Assembly (NCBI GenBank): GCA_032622095.1
Contig: CP136066.1
Coordinates: forward strand, 12,363,784-12,427,783
Direction of reading: 5' to 3'
DNA from: Siphonodentalium dalli
Taxonomy: Eukaryota; Mollusca; Scaphopoda; Gadilida; Siphonodentaliidae
Length of the DNA: 64,000 bases
Position numbers and translations under genes: made by a program. The first letter of the stretch is position 1, and every line of letters begins with the position of its first letter. Below the pieces are notes generated by a model. That model had not been told where the DNA came from, searched no databases, and saw only the letters and a list, made by a program, of their open reading frames with translations. Positions 38,025 through 51,000 of this stretch are shown here, in pieces.

Positions 38025-38785
38025 TGGCATTAACATGGATACATAGTCGCTCCTCCATTAACATGGATTCATAGTCGCTCCTCCATTAACATGGATACAT
38101 AGTCGCTCCTCCATTAACATGGATACATAGTCGCTCCTCCATTAACATGGATACATAGTCACTCCTCCATTAACATGGATACATAGTCGCTCCTCCATTA
38201 ACATGGATACATAGTCGCTCCTCCATTAACATGGATACATAGTCGCTCCTCCATTAACATGGATACATAGTCGCTCCTCCATTAACATGGATACATAGTC
38301 GCTCCTCCATTAACATGGATACATAGTCACTCCTCCATTAACATGGATACATAGTCGCTCCTCCATTAACATGGATACATAGTCACTCCTCCATTAACAT
38401 GGATACATAGTCACTCCTCCATTAACATGGATACATAGTCACTCCTCCATTAACATGGATACATAGTCGCTCCTCCATTAACATGGATACATAGTCGCTC
38501 CTCCATTAACATGGATACATAGTCACTCCTCCATTAACATGGATACATAGTCGCTCCTCCATTAACATGGATACATAGTCACTCCTCCATTAACATGGAT
38601 ACATAATCGCTCCTCCATTAACATGGATACATAGTCGCTCCTCCATTAACATGGATACATAGTCGCTCCTCCATTAACATGGATACAGTCACTCCTCCAT
38701 TAACATGGATACATAGTCACTCCTCCATTAACATGGATACATAGTCGCTCCTCCATTAACATGGATACATAGTCGCTCCTCCATA
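38025..38785. repeat. 28-bp minisatellite, ~27 copies
   Basis: The unit 'ccattaacatggatacat' plus 'agtcgctcct' has a G/A variant in GTCGCT/GTCACT. One copy has a 3-base deletion near 38690. Confidence 0.93.
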
Positions 38786-38878
38786 ACAATATTTAGACCA
38801 ATTGAATGTTAATTGACTTATTATCATGTGTCATCGTGATTAATCATTCGCATGGATCACAATGATCCTCAGTCGTAA

Positions 38879-39266
38879 GTCGGGATTTTTTTTACCCTGT
38901 GCCAATGCATTCTCTTATATATGCGATTCGACCTAGGTCGCCTCGCATATATAAGAGAATGCATTGGCCTAACAATTTTTTTAAATAAATGTTTCTTACA
39001 ATTTTTAGGACATAAAATAAAAAACATCCATTACCCTGCAGGGAGCCCCACACATATATAGAAGCATATAGAAGAGTGTCGTCTGCTCATGTTTGTCTGG
39101 GGCTCTGTATGGGTGAAATTATAAAATTGTTAAAGAATACAAGAAAAAATTATTAAAATTGAAAAAAATTGTTAGGCCAATGCATTCTCTTATATATGCG
39201 AGGCGACCTATGGTCGACTCGCATATATAAGAGAATGCATTGGCACAGGGTAAAAAAAATCCCGAC
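38879..39266. mobile_element. Inverted-repeat element with palindromic modules
   Basis: The ends read 'gtcgggattttttttaccc' and 'gggtaaaaaaaatcccgac'. Both sides carry the 'gccaatgcattctcttata' hairpin. The flanks share a 26-base direct repeat starting 'attcgcatggatcacaatg' at about 38847 and 39268. That is longer than most target duplications and may reflect duplication of the region. Confidence 0.65.
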
Positions 39267-39834
39267 ATTCGCATGGATCACAATGATCCTCATTTTCATT
39301 ATTCCTGTATAAAATTAAAAAAAATTTATACACCCTTATGAAAATAGGTTATATTATGTGATCAGTATGTCAGTATGTCCGTTAACATTTTTGGTTTCCG
39401 ACCAACAACTTCTGTTTGGATTATTTGATCTGAACCAATGTTGGTATATGTGTTTCCCAGCTAAGTTCGGATATGGGTTCTGTCCAATTAATTTTACATG
39501 AGCTACGACCCTTTTATTACTAAGAATTTGACAGCATTTTGGCACTGAAATTAGGGGTATATCAGATATTCTTTGTAAGCTCAAATTCTTATTGTATTTT
39601 GTGGCAGTACAATTCAAAATGGCTAAAGGGCGTATTTTTTTACGCATTGCGATGCTCTTGTTATTATCTGGACCCATATGAAAAAAATTACATTAGCAGA
39701 TGAACAAAGGTGAATAACTCTAGAATGGAAAATGGGAACAACATCATTGGATATTTCTCTGAAAGCCCTCTAACAATCCTATTAATTTAATCAAGATATG
39801 ACAACCTACAAACCTGTGCTCATTGTTTTAATTA
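39267..39834. other. No gene recognised
   Basis: A 107-codon minus frame at 39354-39677 has no recognisable motif and no splice context that I can support. Confidence 0.5.
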
Positions 39835-40047
39835 CAGTAATGGTCTAATTAATTGACTCTTTAACCACAGCAGAATTATGGGTAACTTTTCAGGATTTAG
39901 TCGGAAATATGGCTTGTTGCCATTTATCGGAAAGCACTCAGTGAGAGCTTTCCGATGAATGGCAACAAGCCATATTTCCGACTAAATCCTGAAAAGTTAC
40001 CCATAATTCTGCTGTGGTTAAGGAGTTGATTATTTAGAGCATTACTG
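39835..40047. mobile_element. Foldback MITE, TA target, complete
   Basis: TA flanks 'cagtaatggtctaattaa' and 'tatttagagcattactg'. It is a 213-base near-perfect hairpin centred on 'gcactcagtgagagc'. It is the same family as 57292-57504, which is exactly the same length. Confidence 0.88.
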
Positions 40048-40257
40048 TATATGGCTGAGATATCTTCTCGGACAGATAGACAGATTTAATCCAGTATACT
40101 CACCATTCTCTTCGATTGCGGTGTTTTATAGAACAATGTTGTCATGAAATAGAGAATTACCAAGTAGATGTAATTAATACCATAAAATTCTACGGAGAAA
40201 TATTCAGATTATTAAATCTTTCAGTGCCAAGTCCGATTTTTGTATCAACCCATATAC

Positions 40258-40335
40258 CCTGTGCCAATGCATTCTCTTATATATGCGAGTCGACCATAGG
40301 TTCGCCTCGCATATATAAGAGAATGCATTATTGGC
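40258..40335. mobile_element. Solo palindromic MITE module
   Basis: A hairpin of 'ccctgtgccaatgcattc' against 'gagaatgcattattggcc' with a short loop. It is one half of the doubled module seen in the TTAA elements. Confidence 0.7.
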
Positions 40336-40676
40336 CTAAAAAAAATTCATCATTTGTTATTATTTTTTAGAATTTTTTACAATTTTAATATTTTTTTCTT
40401 ATATTCTTTAAGACTTATTTTGTAGGTTTAGTGCCAGGGAATCTTACATTTTTCATGGGCATCAAACTTATTACTATGAATACTTGGTGATAGTTTTGAG
40501 TTATAACATGCCCCTAAGGTTTTATCCAGTTTGCTTTTAAATTCGCCATAGCATGCTTAAGCATACCCACAAAAATTCAACCCAATTTGGTTTTTTTTTT
40601 AGGGCCGATTTTACAGACCATAAATTAGGGCCGATGAGATCGGCCCCTGCTCATCGGCCCCTGACACTTAAAGGGT

Positions 40677-40918
40677 TAAACCTTTCTTTACTTAATACTC
40701 ATTGACCAGTAGTTCCCTTAGGAAATGTTCAAATAATAAGTTCAACAATTGTATGTTTAACTTATCATCTGAACATTTCCCTCCGATAAATAAGACTCCT
40801 TCTGCACTTTTATTATCTGCTGTCTGCTAATTTTTTCCTGAACACCCCTCAAGATGAATAATATACAGTTCCAATGTATACTTTTATAACTGAGTGGGAG
40901 AATCCATTCAGTACACAA
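40677..40918. mobile_element. Dispersed repeat ('cagtagttccctta' family)
   Basis: 'gaccagtagttccctta' and 'tgaacatttccctccgataa' recur at 51488-52100, 56345-56640 and, diverged, 46060-46670. Some copies begin TTAACCCTTTC. This copy forms the sequence just beyond the stop codon of the minus gene, so it may provide its 3' untranslated region. Confidence 0.65.
40809..40814 (-). terminator. Candidate poly(A) signal of minus gene
   Basis: AATAAA on the minus strand, about 220 bases after the stop at 41034. It lies inside the dispersed repeat. The signal is short and this is AT-rich DNA, so support is weak. Confidence 0.3.
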
Positions 40919-41012
40919 GGGGTTGAGGAGTGAATATCGTAGCTGTTGAGGAGTGAATATCGTAGCTGTTGAGGAGTGAATATCGTAGCTGTTGAGGAGT
41001 GAATATCGTAGC
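40919..41012. repeat. 23-bp tandem repeat after the minus gene stop
   Basis: About four copies of 'gttgaggagtgaatatcg' plus 'tagct' start about 22 bases beyond the stop codon, in the presumed 3' untranslated region. Confidence 0.85.
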
Positions 41013-41033
41013 TGTTGAGGAACAACTTTTGAA

Positions 41034-42092
41034 TCACAGGATACAACAGGACTTTGAACTTTTGTGTTGAGTGTCATGTGACTGATGCAAGCCTCTGTTT
41101 GGATTGTTTTTCAGACTAACATCGAAAGCTTCTTCTCTGTCCGTGCTACCTTTGGAATAAGGAGTCATTGGTTCTTCCGCTGAGTGATCAGACAAATGAT
41201 GCTGAGGTCGACTTTTCGATTTAACAACCTCCATTTCTGAACTTTGAGATTTTGTGCTCTCTCGTGAATTCATAGAGTTGTCTTTTTCTACATTTTGAGA
41301 AGAACTGGACTTTTCTGGCCTCTTCTGATTTTGAGAACTTATGGGTTCCAGTGGCTTCTGATGTTTAGAACCTAACACTTCGGGTGTCTTCATATTTTGA
41401 GAACTTAACGGTTCTAGCGTCTTCGGATGTTTAGAACGTAACACTTCAGGTGTCTTCATATTTTGAGAATTTAACGGTTCTAGCGTCATCGGATGTTTAG
41501 AACCTAACACTTCAGTTGTCTTCATATTTTGAGAACTTAACGGTTCTAGCGTCTTCTGATTTTTAGAACCTATCACATCGGGTGTCTTCTGAGGTTTAGA
41601 ACCTAACACATCGGGTGTCTTCTGAGGTTTAGAACCTATCACTTCGGGTGTCTTCTGAGGTTTAGAACCTATCACTTCGGGTGTCTCATGAGGTTTAGAA
41701 CCTATAACCTCGGGTGTCTTCTGTGGTTTAGAACCTATAGCTTCGGGTGTCTTCTGAGGTTTAGAACCTATCCATTCAGGTGTCTTCTGAGGTTTAGAGC
41801 CTATAACTTCAGATGTCTTCTGATTTTGAGAACTTAACGGTTCTAGCGTCTTCTGATTTGTATCCATTTTTGAGTCATTAGGTGTAAAAGACACATTTCC
41901 GATCGTCTGAGCGACTACTCGACTATTAATGATATCTTGTTCTACTTTAGGTGATGGTGGATTATTCAAATTTGAATTCTGTGTTGTTTTTGATTGGTCA
42001 GTCTTATCAGTAGGAGGAGCTTCCACATCCGATTCATCAGAATCGCTAGCTGGCTCTGGTTCCATGACCGAATCTTTATCACTGTGTAAACA
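41034..42092 (-). CDS. Minus gene last exon: acidic, 11-residue repeats, CaaX end
   Basis: The acceptor 'cttccaatttcag' precedes codon TGT and the exon encodes 352 residues. It starts CLHSDKDSVMEPEPASDSDE, an acidic stretch. About 19 copies of an 11-residue repeat follow (KTPEVIGSKPQ, with variant KTLEPLSSQNM). It ends SKSCCIL and a TGA. CCIL fits a CaaX prenylation box, and Leu at the last position favours geranylgeranylation. The repeat region is low complexity and probably disordered. A reading that begins further upstream at 42185 starts inside a MITE and is not the true exon. Confidence 0.85.
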   Translation of the reverse strand, partial: CLHSDKDSVMEPEPASDSDESDVEAPPTDKTDQSKTTQNSNLNNPPSPKVEQDIINSRVVAQTIGNVSFTPNDSKMDTNQKTLEPLSSQNQKTSEVIGSKPQKTPEWIGSKPQKTPEAIGSKPQKTPEVIGSKPHETPEVIGSKPQKTPEVIGSKPQKTPDVLGSKPQKTPDVIGSKNQKTLEPLSSQNMKTTEVLGSKHPMTLEPLNSQNMKTPEVLRSKHPKTLEPLSSQNMKTPEVLGSKHQKPLEPISSQNQKRPEKSSSSQNVEKDNSMNSRESTKSQSSEMEVVKSKSRPQHHLSDHSAEEPMTPYSKGSTDREEAFDVSLKNNPNRGLHQSHDTQHKSSKSCCIL

Positions 42093-45000
42093 CTGAAATT
42101 GGAAGAACACAAGTCTGCAAAAAGCGTGTCTGTCATTTGCAGAATGAGGTCCCCAGAGGGTGAATTTAGTGATGCTATCCCACACAGCGGGCTAGCATCA
42201 CCAAATTCACCCCCTGGGAACCTCATTCTGCTTAGGCCTCATCTTCTGGGAAGTATCTATAGTAACAAATTAACATTGTTTTTAGCTACGTTTTCCCTTC
42301 GGGGAAGTTTCTATATCCCCTAATTTGCAGAAGATAAAATGCATAATCGAGGTGCCCAATGGGTGTACATCATCAACTTCAACTGGGGAACTTCAATCTG
42401 ATCCTAGGTCTACCATAGCAGTTGAAGGCCTACGCAGAATGAGGTCCCCAGAGGGTGAATTTGGTGATGCTAGCTTGCTGTGCGGGATAGCGTCACTAAA
42501 TTCACCCTCTGGGGACCTCATTCTGCAAATGACAGACACGCTATTTGCAGTCTTGGAAGAACATCCATAAATATTTACAAAGCCCATCTATGTTACTCTA
42601 AATCCTGTGTGGTGATTGGTCAACTGCCAATTGCTTTACATCTCAATAATGTGAAGAGTGTATCACGAACAGGAAGTTACAAACTGTTGACCAAAATCTG
42701 AAAACACTAAACGCGGTCAGCAGAATAATTGGGCATGCTTTATAAAGTTCAGCCGAATTGCATCTGAAGCCAGTCATTTATATCGATCACGTTATCGTAG
42801 CTAAGAGTTTGGAAATCTTATATTGAATAAATATAAAAAGCTATATATATATGAAATGTAGTGGGTGTGTGTGTTTTGGGGGAACGGCGCTATGGTCATT
42901 GGGGGGGCACATTATTGTAAACCGCTTCACAGTTTACACAATGTGCCCCAACGAGCATAGCACCGTATCCCCCATTAACGCACACACAAACTACATTCAT
43001 TAACGACCATAGCACCGTATCCCCCAATAACACACACACCCACTACATTCATTAACGACCATAGCTCCGTATCCCCCAAAACACACACACCAACTACATT
43101 CATTAACGACCATAGCACCGTATCCCCCCAATAACACACACACCAAACTACATTCATTAACGACTATAGCACCGTATCCCCCAATAACACACACACCAAC
43201 TACATTCATTAATGACCATAGCACCGTATCCCCCAATAACACACACACCAACTACATTCATTAACGACTATAGCACCGTATCCCCCAATAACACACACAC
43301 CAACTACATTCATTAACGACCATAGCACTGTATACCCCAATAACACACACACCAACTACATTCATTAACGACCATAGCACTGTATACCCCAATAACACAC
43401 ACACCAACTACATTCATTTAATAAATAAATGTAGTGGGTGTGTGTATATATAAGATCAAAATACAATGAATACATGTTCCTGTTAATGAGTCCAAAATAA
43501 ATTGGGAGTCGGGTGGATTTTCATTTTATTAAAAAAAATACTTTGATAACTGGAATCATAAACCCCATGAACTCAGAAATTCAATAATGCATCCATTTAA
43601 CCCTGGAGCAGCATTAAAGATCCTGTGTCAGTGCATTCACTTATATATGTGAGTCTCCTATGGGGAGGATGCACTGGCTTACAATGTCCTCACAAGTATA
43701 AGAGAATGTAGTGGCTTACAAGGTCAAGGTAAATATTGTTAGGCCAATGTATTCTTTAATATATACAAGGCTCCCTATGGGCGACTCGCATATATAAGAG
43801 ACTGCACTGGCACAGGGTTTTTCGCAAATTTTCAGGAAGCTCCAGTCATAGAAGGGTTAAATGAAATCCATACATATATGTTCACTTGATATTGTTTCCG
43901 TTTTCCCATAGCATTATGACCCATGTGTCAATATGTTCATAAATCAATGAACTACATTCAGTTTTATGGTTTTTAGGTTTATGAACAAATTGACTCCGAA
44001 AATCACCGGTTTGCTTGAATATTCCGAAACAAGTAAGTCGAGAACTCAACATGCAGAGATTCCATCACCACTCCTTTTATAAACCCCCAGCCTTTCATGA
44101 CAATCGTGATCTGTGGTGTTTACTAATTTGCATAATTATCGTTTTTAATAATAAATTAAAATACTAGTTTAGCATCACCAAATTCATCCTCTGGGGGACC
44201 TCATTCTGCATGGCCTCATCTGCTATGGGAGACTTAGACACAGATTTAAGTTCCCAGATGGTGATGTGCACCAATTGGGGACCTCAATTATGCATTGTGC
44301 AATCTGCCTATTTGGGGATATAGAGAAACTGAAGTGAAAAAGATATTTCTAAAGTTTAAGAAACAAAAAAACCTGTTAATTTTGATAATAAAGACACTTT
44401 CCAAAGAAGATCGATGAGGCCTTAGCAGAATGAGGTCCCCAGGAGGTGAATTTGGTGATACTAGCCCGCTGTGTGGGGTAGCATCACTAAATTCACCCTC
44501 TGGGGACCTCATTCTGCAAATGTTTGACACCATATTCTCAGCCTGACTATTGAATTTTGTAAGAATCCGATATAAACCACACCAAGCTTGAGATTGTACT
44601 GCCAATAGTAATTCACCCAGTAACCATTTAAGAAATGGACGTTGAATTTGTTGCAATCAATAGAGCATGGATGCAAGTTGGTCTGAAAATTTATGTGGGA
44701 CGCGAAAGCGTTCCATACATATAAATGTCAGAAAAACTTGCATCCATGCTCTATTGAATGCAACAAATTCAACGTCCATTTCTTATATTTACACTCAACC
44801 GAGTCTACTGGCAAATATAAAAACAAATATAGCGCCCGTTTCCAACATTATTCTCATAGCTCGTTGCAAGTTGCATCTACACAATATGGAACCAAGTAGG
44901 GGGTCTGTGTGTGACGTCACGTGATGTCATTTCGACCAACCAACATCCTGCATTCATATTTTGCATTGATATCTGCGGTCAAACCATAACTGCACTGCAG

Positions 45001-48000
45001 TTAACATTTCCGTGACTGCTGTGGCACCGCAATTAAATGCAGTAAAGTAACCCTGGTTATATTCTTTGACTGCCGATACACTGTAGCAAACATCATGTTG
45101 GCAAATTTCATTTCTATGACGTATATAAATTTTCTGGAGCTGCAATTGCACTGAGTTTGTTACTCTTAAATTTGGTCTAACTGGGGTTTTATAGGTTAAC
45201 CAATACAGGTAAGTGGGTACCTGACAAGGTAACACATCTGCCCGGGTCAACGAAAATCACACCTATAGCCCTCCGGAATGATAATAACAAGTCAGAATGG
45301 AACACTGGCTGACGGACCTTACGGCCTTTCCGTTTGTCAACATAAGTAGAGTGAAAGAAATAATGGCTTACAACCTATCCGTCATATAATTTCCCCACAT
45401 AATGAAGGTGGTGCACAAATGTATGGATGTCAAAAGAAAGGGGAGGCTGTCTGCTAGGCATATTAAAGAAGATTCGAGGCTAAATGTGATGATGACCAAG
45501 GTCCCAATTTCTCGCAGACAAATTGCTCCTCGTTCTGATGACATGAATTTTGAGGTGGAAGCTGGATCCCGGAGCAGTTTATTGGAATTTTGAAAATAGT
45601 TTTAGAACGTACCCCACAAAAACAAGATTCATTTAATGCCAAAAGTAGAATTTATAAATTTTTGAAAAATACTCCCAATGAGTTAAAAAGATGCCAAAAT
45701 GTTTTGATAAGACCATCATCAGTTGCAGATTGCTGACTATATGCCATGCTAAGCGCATGTCACATAATGTTTCGACTTGTTCGAAACCTGCAATACGTTG
45801 TACTAAGCCAGCTAGAGTCCGGGTGTCGCCCGTGATCTTATCTAACATACCGACAGAACATATCTTCCAGGGGGGATGGTGAGATTGGACCCGTACCGTG
45901 GAAGTTCATCACTAAGCGTATAATTTGGATATGTTAATGGTGTCAGCCACCATACTGAGGGGGAGCACCCAGGTTTGATGAGTCGTTTACTTAGGGCAGT
46001 ACAGTAGGCCTATTGTTACAGTGAGATACATGAAGATTTCACACCCTGATGTTCTTGTTTTAACACTTTCTATACTGAATGAATTCTCCCATGCAGAGTT
46101 ATAAAAATATACATTGGAACGGTCAATTATTCATATGGATGGGTGTTCAGCTAATAAAATATACATGAGCAGAATGAGTCATATCCATTGGTGGGAAAAA
46201 TTCAGATAATAAGTTTCACAAATGACCTATGTATGTTTATTACACGCTTGTTCCGAGAAGTACAGTGTTATTGCTGTTCCATATATACAAATCCGTAAGG
46301 AACGTATTTTCCATACCCATCTCGTTGACGTAAAATGACGTCCATGATGTTCGCCTCAACCATGAAACTGGAACTATTTAAATAAAAGAATCATCACACA
46401 TGACAAACACGCCCTGTATGAGCCTATAAATAAGCCTTCTAATCCTGTATTTTTAATGCACGGGTTCTGGGACGCGAAGCGTGTAATAAACACAGAATGA
46501 CACGATGTGTAAATGCGCAAGCGCCTCTCGTTCTATCCTTCCTTGACAGCACTCGTGCCGTATCGACAAACCCATTTACATATCGTGTTGTTCTGTGTAT
46601 TTATTGAACTTATTATCTGAACACTTCCTAAAGGAACTACTCATCAAAGAGTAATTAGTATAAAGAGGGTAAACCAAACAATTATATCCAGGTATCAAAT
46701 CTCTATATATTCTGCGATGTCACTGGATATAACTTTTAATATAATCACAGGGTTTCCACCAGGGGGAAATAAATGAGTCCGTATTGGAGAAACACATAAC
46801 GCACTTAAAAGTAGCCATTTCCTTGCACCTGAGTGTCCCACAAAGCAATCCAAAGCTACATATATTATGCAAGTCGATCATTTCTGTGGGTGCATTAATT
46901 CTGTTGATGGTATACAAATAATTAATCATGTAATTACGTACGTATAAGACTGCCGTCTGATTGAATACTCTATAAATAACGAACTACGAGTTACAGTGTT
47001 TACACATTTATAACTTACAATAAGATATCATGAATATAAACACTAAAAAGCATCTACGCATTGACCAATAATACCAATTAAGGAGAATTGAATAAATTAT
47101 TTTTTAGAATTTCAAGTAGCGTCCGTGGAAATTAAACTGACAGGATTATGTACATGTATTCTGTCAAACGTAAAACTCTTTGTGTGCTGTGACGTCATAC
47201 TGCAGGGTTTGTCTGGAGTATTTTTTTATAGCGGCGAAATACGAATGGTAGCGAAGTCTTTCACACGTAACGCATAGCTTGTTCAATAGTCTGTTTAGGC
47301 CAACAACTGACGATCGACCGCAGCTATAGAACAGAGTTTTAGCCAACGTTTTATAAAATATAATTGAGTTTCGGCTGGAAATGTGAACATGTGCGTCGTT
47401 GATTGTGCTTGGGGACCCAGGCGGGACAACGAAACTATTATTGACTGTACTTTGACTTTATCTCCATATTGGGGGGGGGGGGAGGGTATGTGTTTGTGTT
47501 TATCCTCCATGCGTGTAATATGGCTCAAATGAATGGTGTTGTCACTATGAATTCGCGCTATAAAGACAGGACAGGTTCCGTATTATTGTGAAATAAATCA
47601 CTTTGGGATTTTGTTGAGTATGCATGGCAATATACGCATAATAATCAACACACGTAGAGAATCACATGTTTTTTACAGGAAATTCACTGACATCGAACTC
47701 AAAACAAATGATAATACAGCAATAAGATAAATGATCAACATTGAGTAGTTTCATCCACGAAAATCCCGTGCATAAAAATGTCCCGACTCAGCAATTGGGT
47801 GTTCTTTGATCCAATTATGTAATTGTACGATAGGACGGGGTCTTCGAGTCTGAGTAGTTTCATCCATGGAATCCCGTGCACAAAAACATCCGTACTCAAC
47901 AGTCCGGCATTCTTTGATGTTACCGCAACATGTATTACGCTGTATCTAATGTCGCTATTTGACCCGCTTTTTCACCAGTATTCTGTTTAACCCCCGAACT

Positions 48001-51000
48001 CCCGTTGCAGCCAAATTTATTTTACGACACATTGCTACTGACATTTGGTACATGCATGAATCAAACAGATCATCTGCGAGGGGAATGGGTCCGTGTGACG
48101 GACCCGCAGCCGGCCTGGCGGAAACCCTGATAATCAGGAAGTTAGGAAATGAATACTAAATAAGTTACCTGCTCTAAAGACAGTGGTTGTAAATAAGTTA
48201 CCTGCTCTAAAGACAGTGGTTGTAAATAAGTTACCTGCTCTAAAGACAGTGGTTGTAAATAAGTTACCTGCTCTAAAGACAGTGGTTGTAAATAAGTTAC
48301 CTGCTCTAAAGACAGTGGTTGTAAATAAGTTACCTGCTCTAAAGACAGTGGTTGTGCAGAGTTGAGCTGACCTTTGACCTGCAGGTTCAACCTGATTACA
48401 TTCTCAATAACTCTTGCTGAACCATCTTCACTGTAAAAAATTAAATGCAAAGAATTTATCATAAATAACAGCTGAATGAATATCTCACCTTCAAGTTATA
48501 TTCTACACTAATAATGTATGAAACAGATAAACACAAAATAACAATTATGAGCCACAATAATCTTAACCCTTGCATGACTGGAGCTTCATAAAATATTCGG
48601 AAACCCTGTGCCAATGCATTCTCCTATAGGGAGCCTCGCATATAAAAGAGAATACATTGCCCTAACAATATTTCCTTGACCTTGTAAGGCTCCCTATGGG
48701 AGGCTCGCATACATAGAGAATATATTGGCCTAATAATATTTACCTTGATATTGTAAGCCAATGAATTCTCTTATATATGCGAGACTCACATATATTTATA
48801 AGAGAATGCAATGGCACATGATTTTTAATGTTGCACCAGCGCATCTCCAGTTAAAGATTTCCAAATTAGTCAGACATTCCTAAGGTAATCTTCAGCAAAC
48901 GAAACAAGAAAATCAGATGGTGTATCTTTAAAGGGGTACTGTACGCCATTTTCATTAAATTTCCGGTGACAACAACAATCTAATATTGATAATATATAGA
49001 AACATAAGTAATTTGAGTCGAAGATGTATTCTGTAAACGCTCAGGTTAATAGGCTATCTTAAAATTTAATAATTTAAAAGTTAATAATTTGATATAAATT
49101 TCATTTATGACTGGAGCCATAAAATGGCGTCAATTAAATTACGAATTTCCGTAATCAAACAAAGTAATTGAGGGATACTGGATTGTTAAACCGATCGCAC
49201 ACACGATCGCTTAAAATATTATGATGATACGGGGAGAACACTCAAGCCACTCACTGACTAGCGACGATACAATAACTTAAATGATTATATGGGACTAGTA
49301 TGCCTATAATATAACTTTTATTTGGTTCATTTGGTTGAAAACTGTACAAAAATTACTCGACAACGACAATTTGTATTTTTGCATTCCGGTAAATTTGTCA
49401 TCCGTAACACTACTTCGTACTCAACAGACTTTCAAATAATGAAAAAATTGTTACCTTATTCTCCGACTCGGAGACTATAGAAACCAACAACAACATTTGG
49501 CGTACAGTACCCCTTTAAGCCAGGTGTATTACAGCTATGCTCTAATTAATAGACCCCCTTTAACCCTTTACCCAACAAACCGGCCAAAACCGGCCAAATA
49601 AAGCTTCAACAGCCTAAAATATCTTCGGTCTGTCTCAATAGAACCATACAAATATGGATATCATTGGAACCGGCTCCTTGACCACATTGTGATAGTTACA
49701 GTTATGTCCTGTGCCAATGCATTCTCTTATATATGCGAGTCGACCATAGGTCGCCTCGCATATATAAGAGAATGCATTGGCCTAAAAAAAAACACTTTTT
49801 ACCATTTTTTCTTACATTCTTTAACAATTTTATAATTTTTAATGTGTTAAGCCAATGCATTCTCTTATATATGCGAGGCGACCTTCTGTTGGGTAAAGGG
49901 TTAACAAGGTTGTAGCATTGGTCGTTAATGACAGCAGTTATACGGCGATTTAACCACAGTCAAGTGATTGACATGCAGCATCCATGGGTAATTTACTGCC
50001 ATACTAGTAATAATTTTTTGTGATCGCTGTACTCCGTTTAAATTTTTCACATGGCCGCCTTACATCCAGTCCAGTTTTTCGTGAGCGCCATGCACTGCAT
50101 TAACTATACACAAAATATTATTTCAAATAATAGTTTTTTTTTATGGTTTAATCAACAATCGAAGTTGGTCACTGACCGGCATTCACAATTGCATCATCAA
50201 TGCAGCATCACGCCATGACATAAATATAAACTCTCTGTGGTGGTGATAATGCTGATCGCATCAATTCGGTCGAGTAACGCAGTAATATCAGTGGTCAACA
50301 TCGTTAAGGAGAGTTAATTAATTAGAGCATAGCTGTACATTATTGAGTACTCACAGGCTTGTGCATAAGGTGCTGCCAAAATCCCACAATGCCTTATTCA
50401 GGGCCATATATTCTGCCATTCCTAGTGTATATGATCCATCATATCCCGGTAGCGTTCTAACCAGAATACCTTTCTTCTTTTCGCCATCTCGCGAGAGATA
50501 AGATTTCCATACGGCATCCACTAGTGATGTCACACATGGAAATAACTGAACAAATATGTATGGGTTTCTGTTGATTTTTGTTGTTCTGATCACATGTACG
50601 ATCGGTCCTGATTTCGAACTCCGATGACGAATCAGCGCGAAATGGAAGTGCTCCATCATTTGCCTCGATTTGACGTAAGCCTGAGACAGGAAAATGAAGA
50701 TCCTGTCTGCTGACTCAAGGTTGTTGAATTTTTCCTTGACATCAGTAGATGCGAAAATAACTTTCGCAGACGAAATGTATTTTTGTATCAAAGTTGTAAA
50801 TATCACAGCATTAAAAATGTCAACTTGTGCGAAGCTGAGAACGATTTTACAATTCGACACTTTCTTGAGTTTGTTGTAGAGAGGTTCTTTGGGTTCTATG
50901 ATTTGGTCTTTGATGAGGTAGTTTTGTGATATGTGTTGCCGTCGAATTTCTTCAAGCACTTTACGAACTCTAGTTATTCTCTGAAAATAAAGTGTGACAC

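Noticed and set aside
38025-38785. Regular repeats that might suggest a CRISPR array
   Set aside because: The units are head to tail with no unique spacers, and the genome is eukaryotic. The same applies to the arrays at 22638, 25212, 31986 and 53246.
41966-42226. Extension of the last minus exon upstream into 42093-42185
   Set aside because: That part lies in the hAT-like MITE and its target site. A good acceptor with matching phase occurs at 42092.
45402-45882. Small open frames on both strands that could be exons
   Set aside because: No recognisable domain and no phase-compatible splice sites with known exons.
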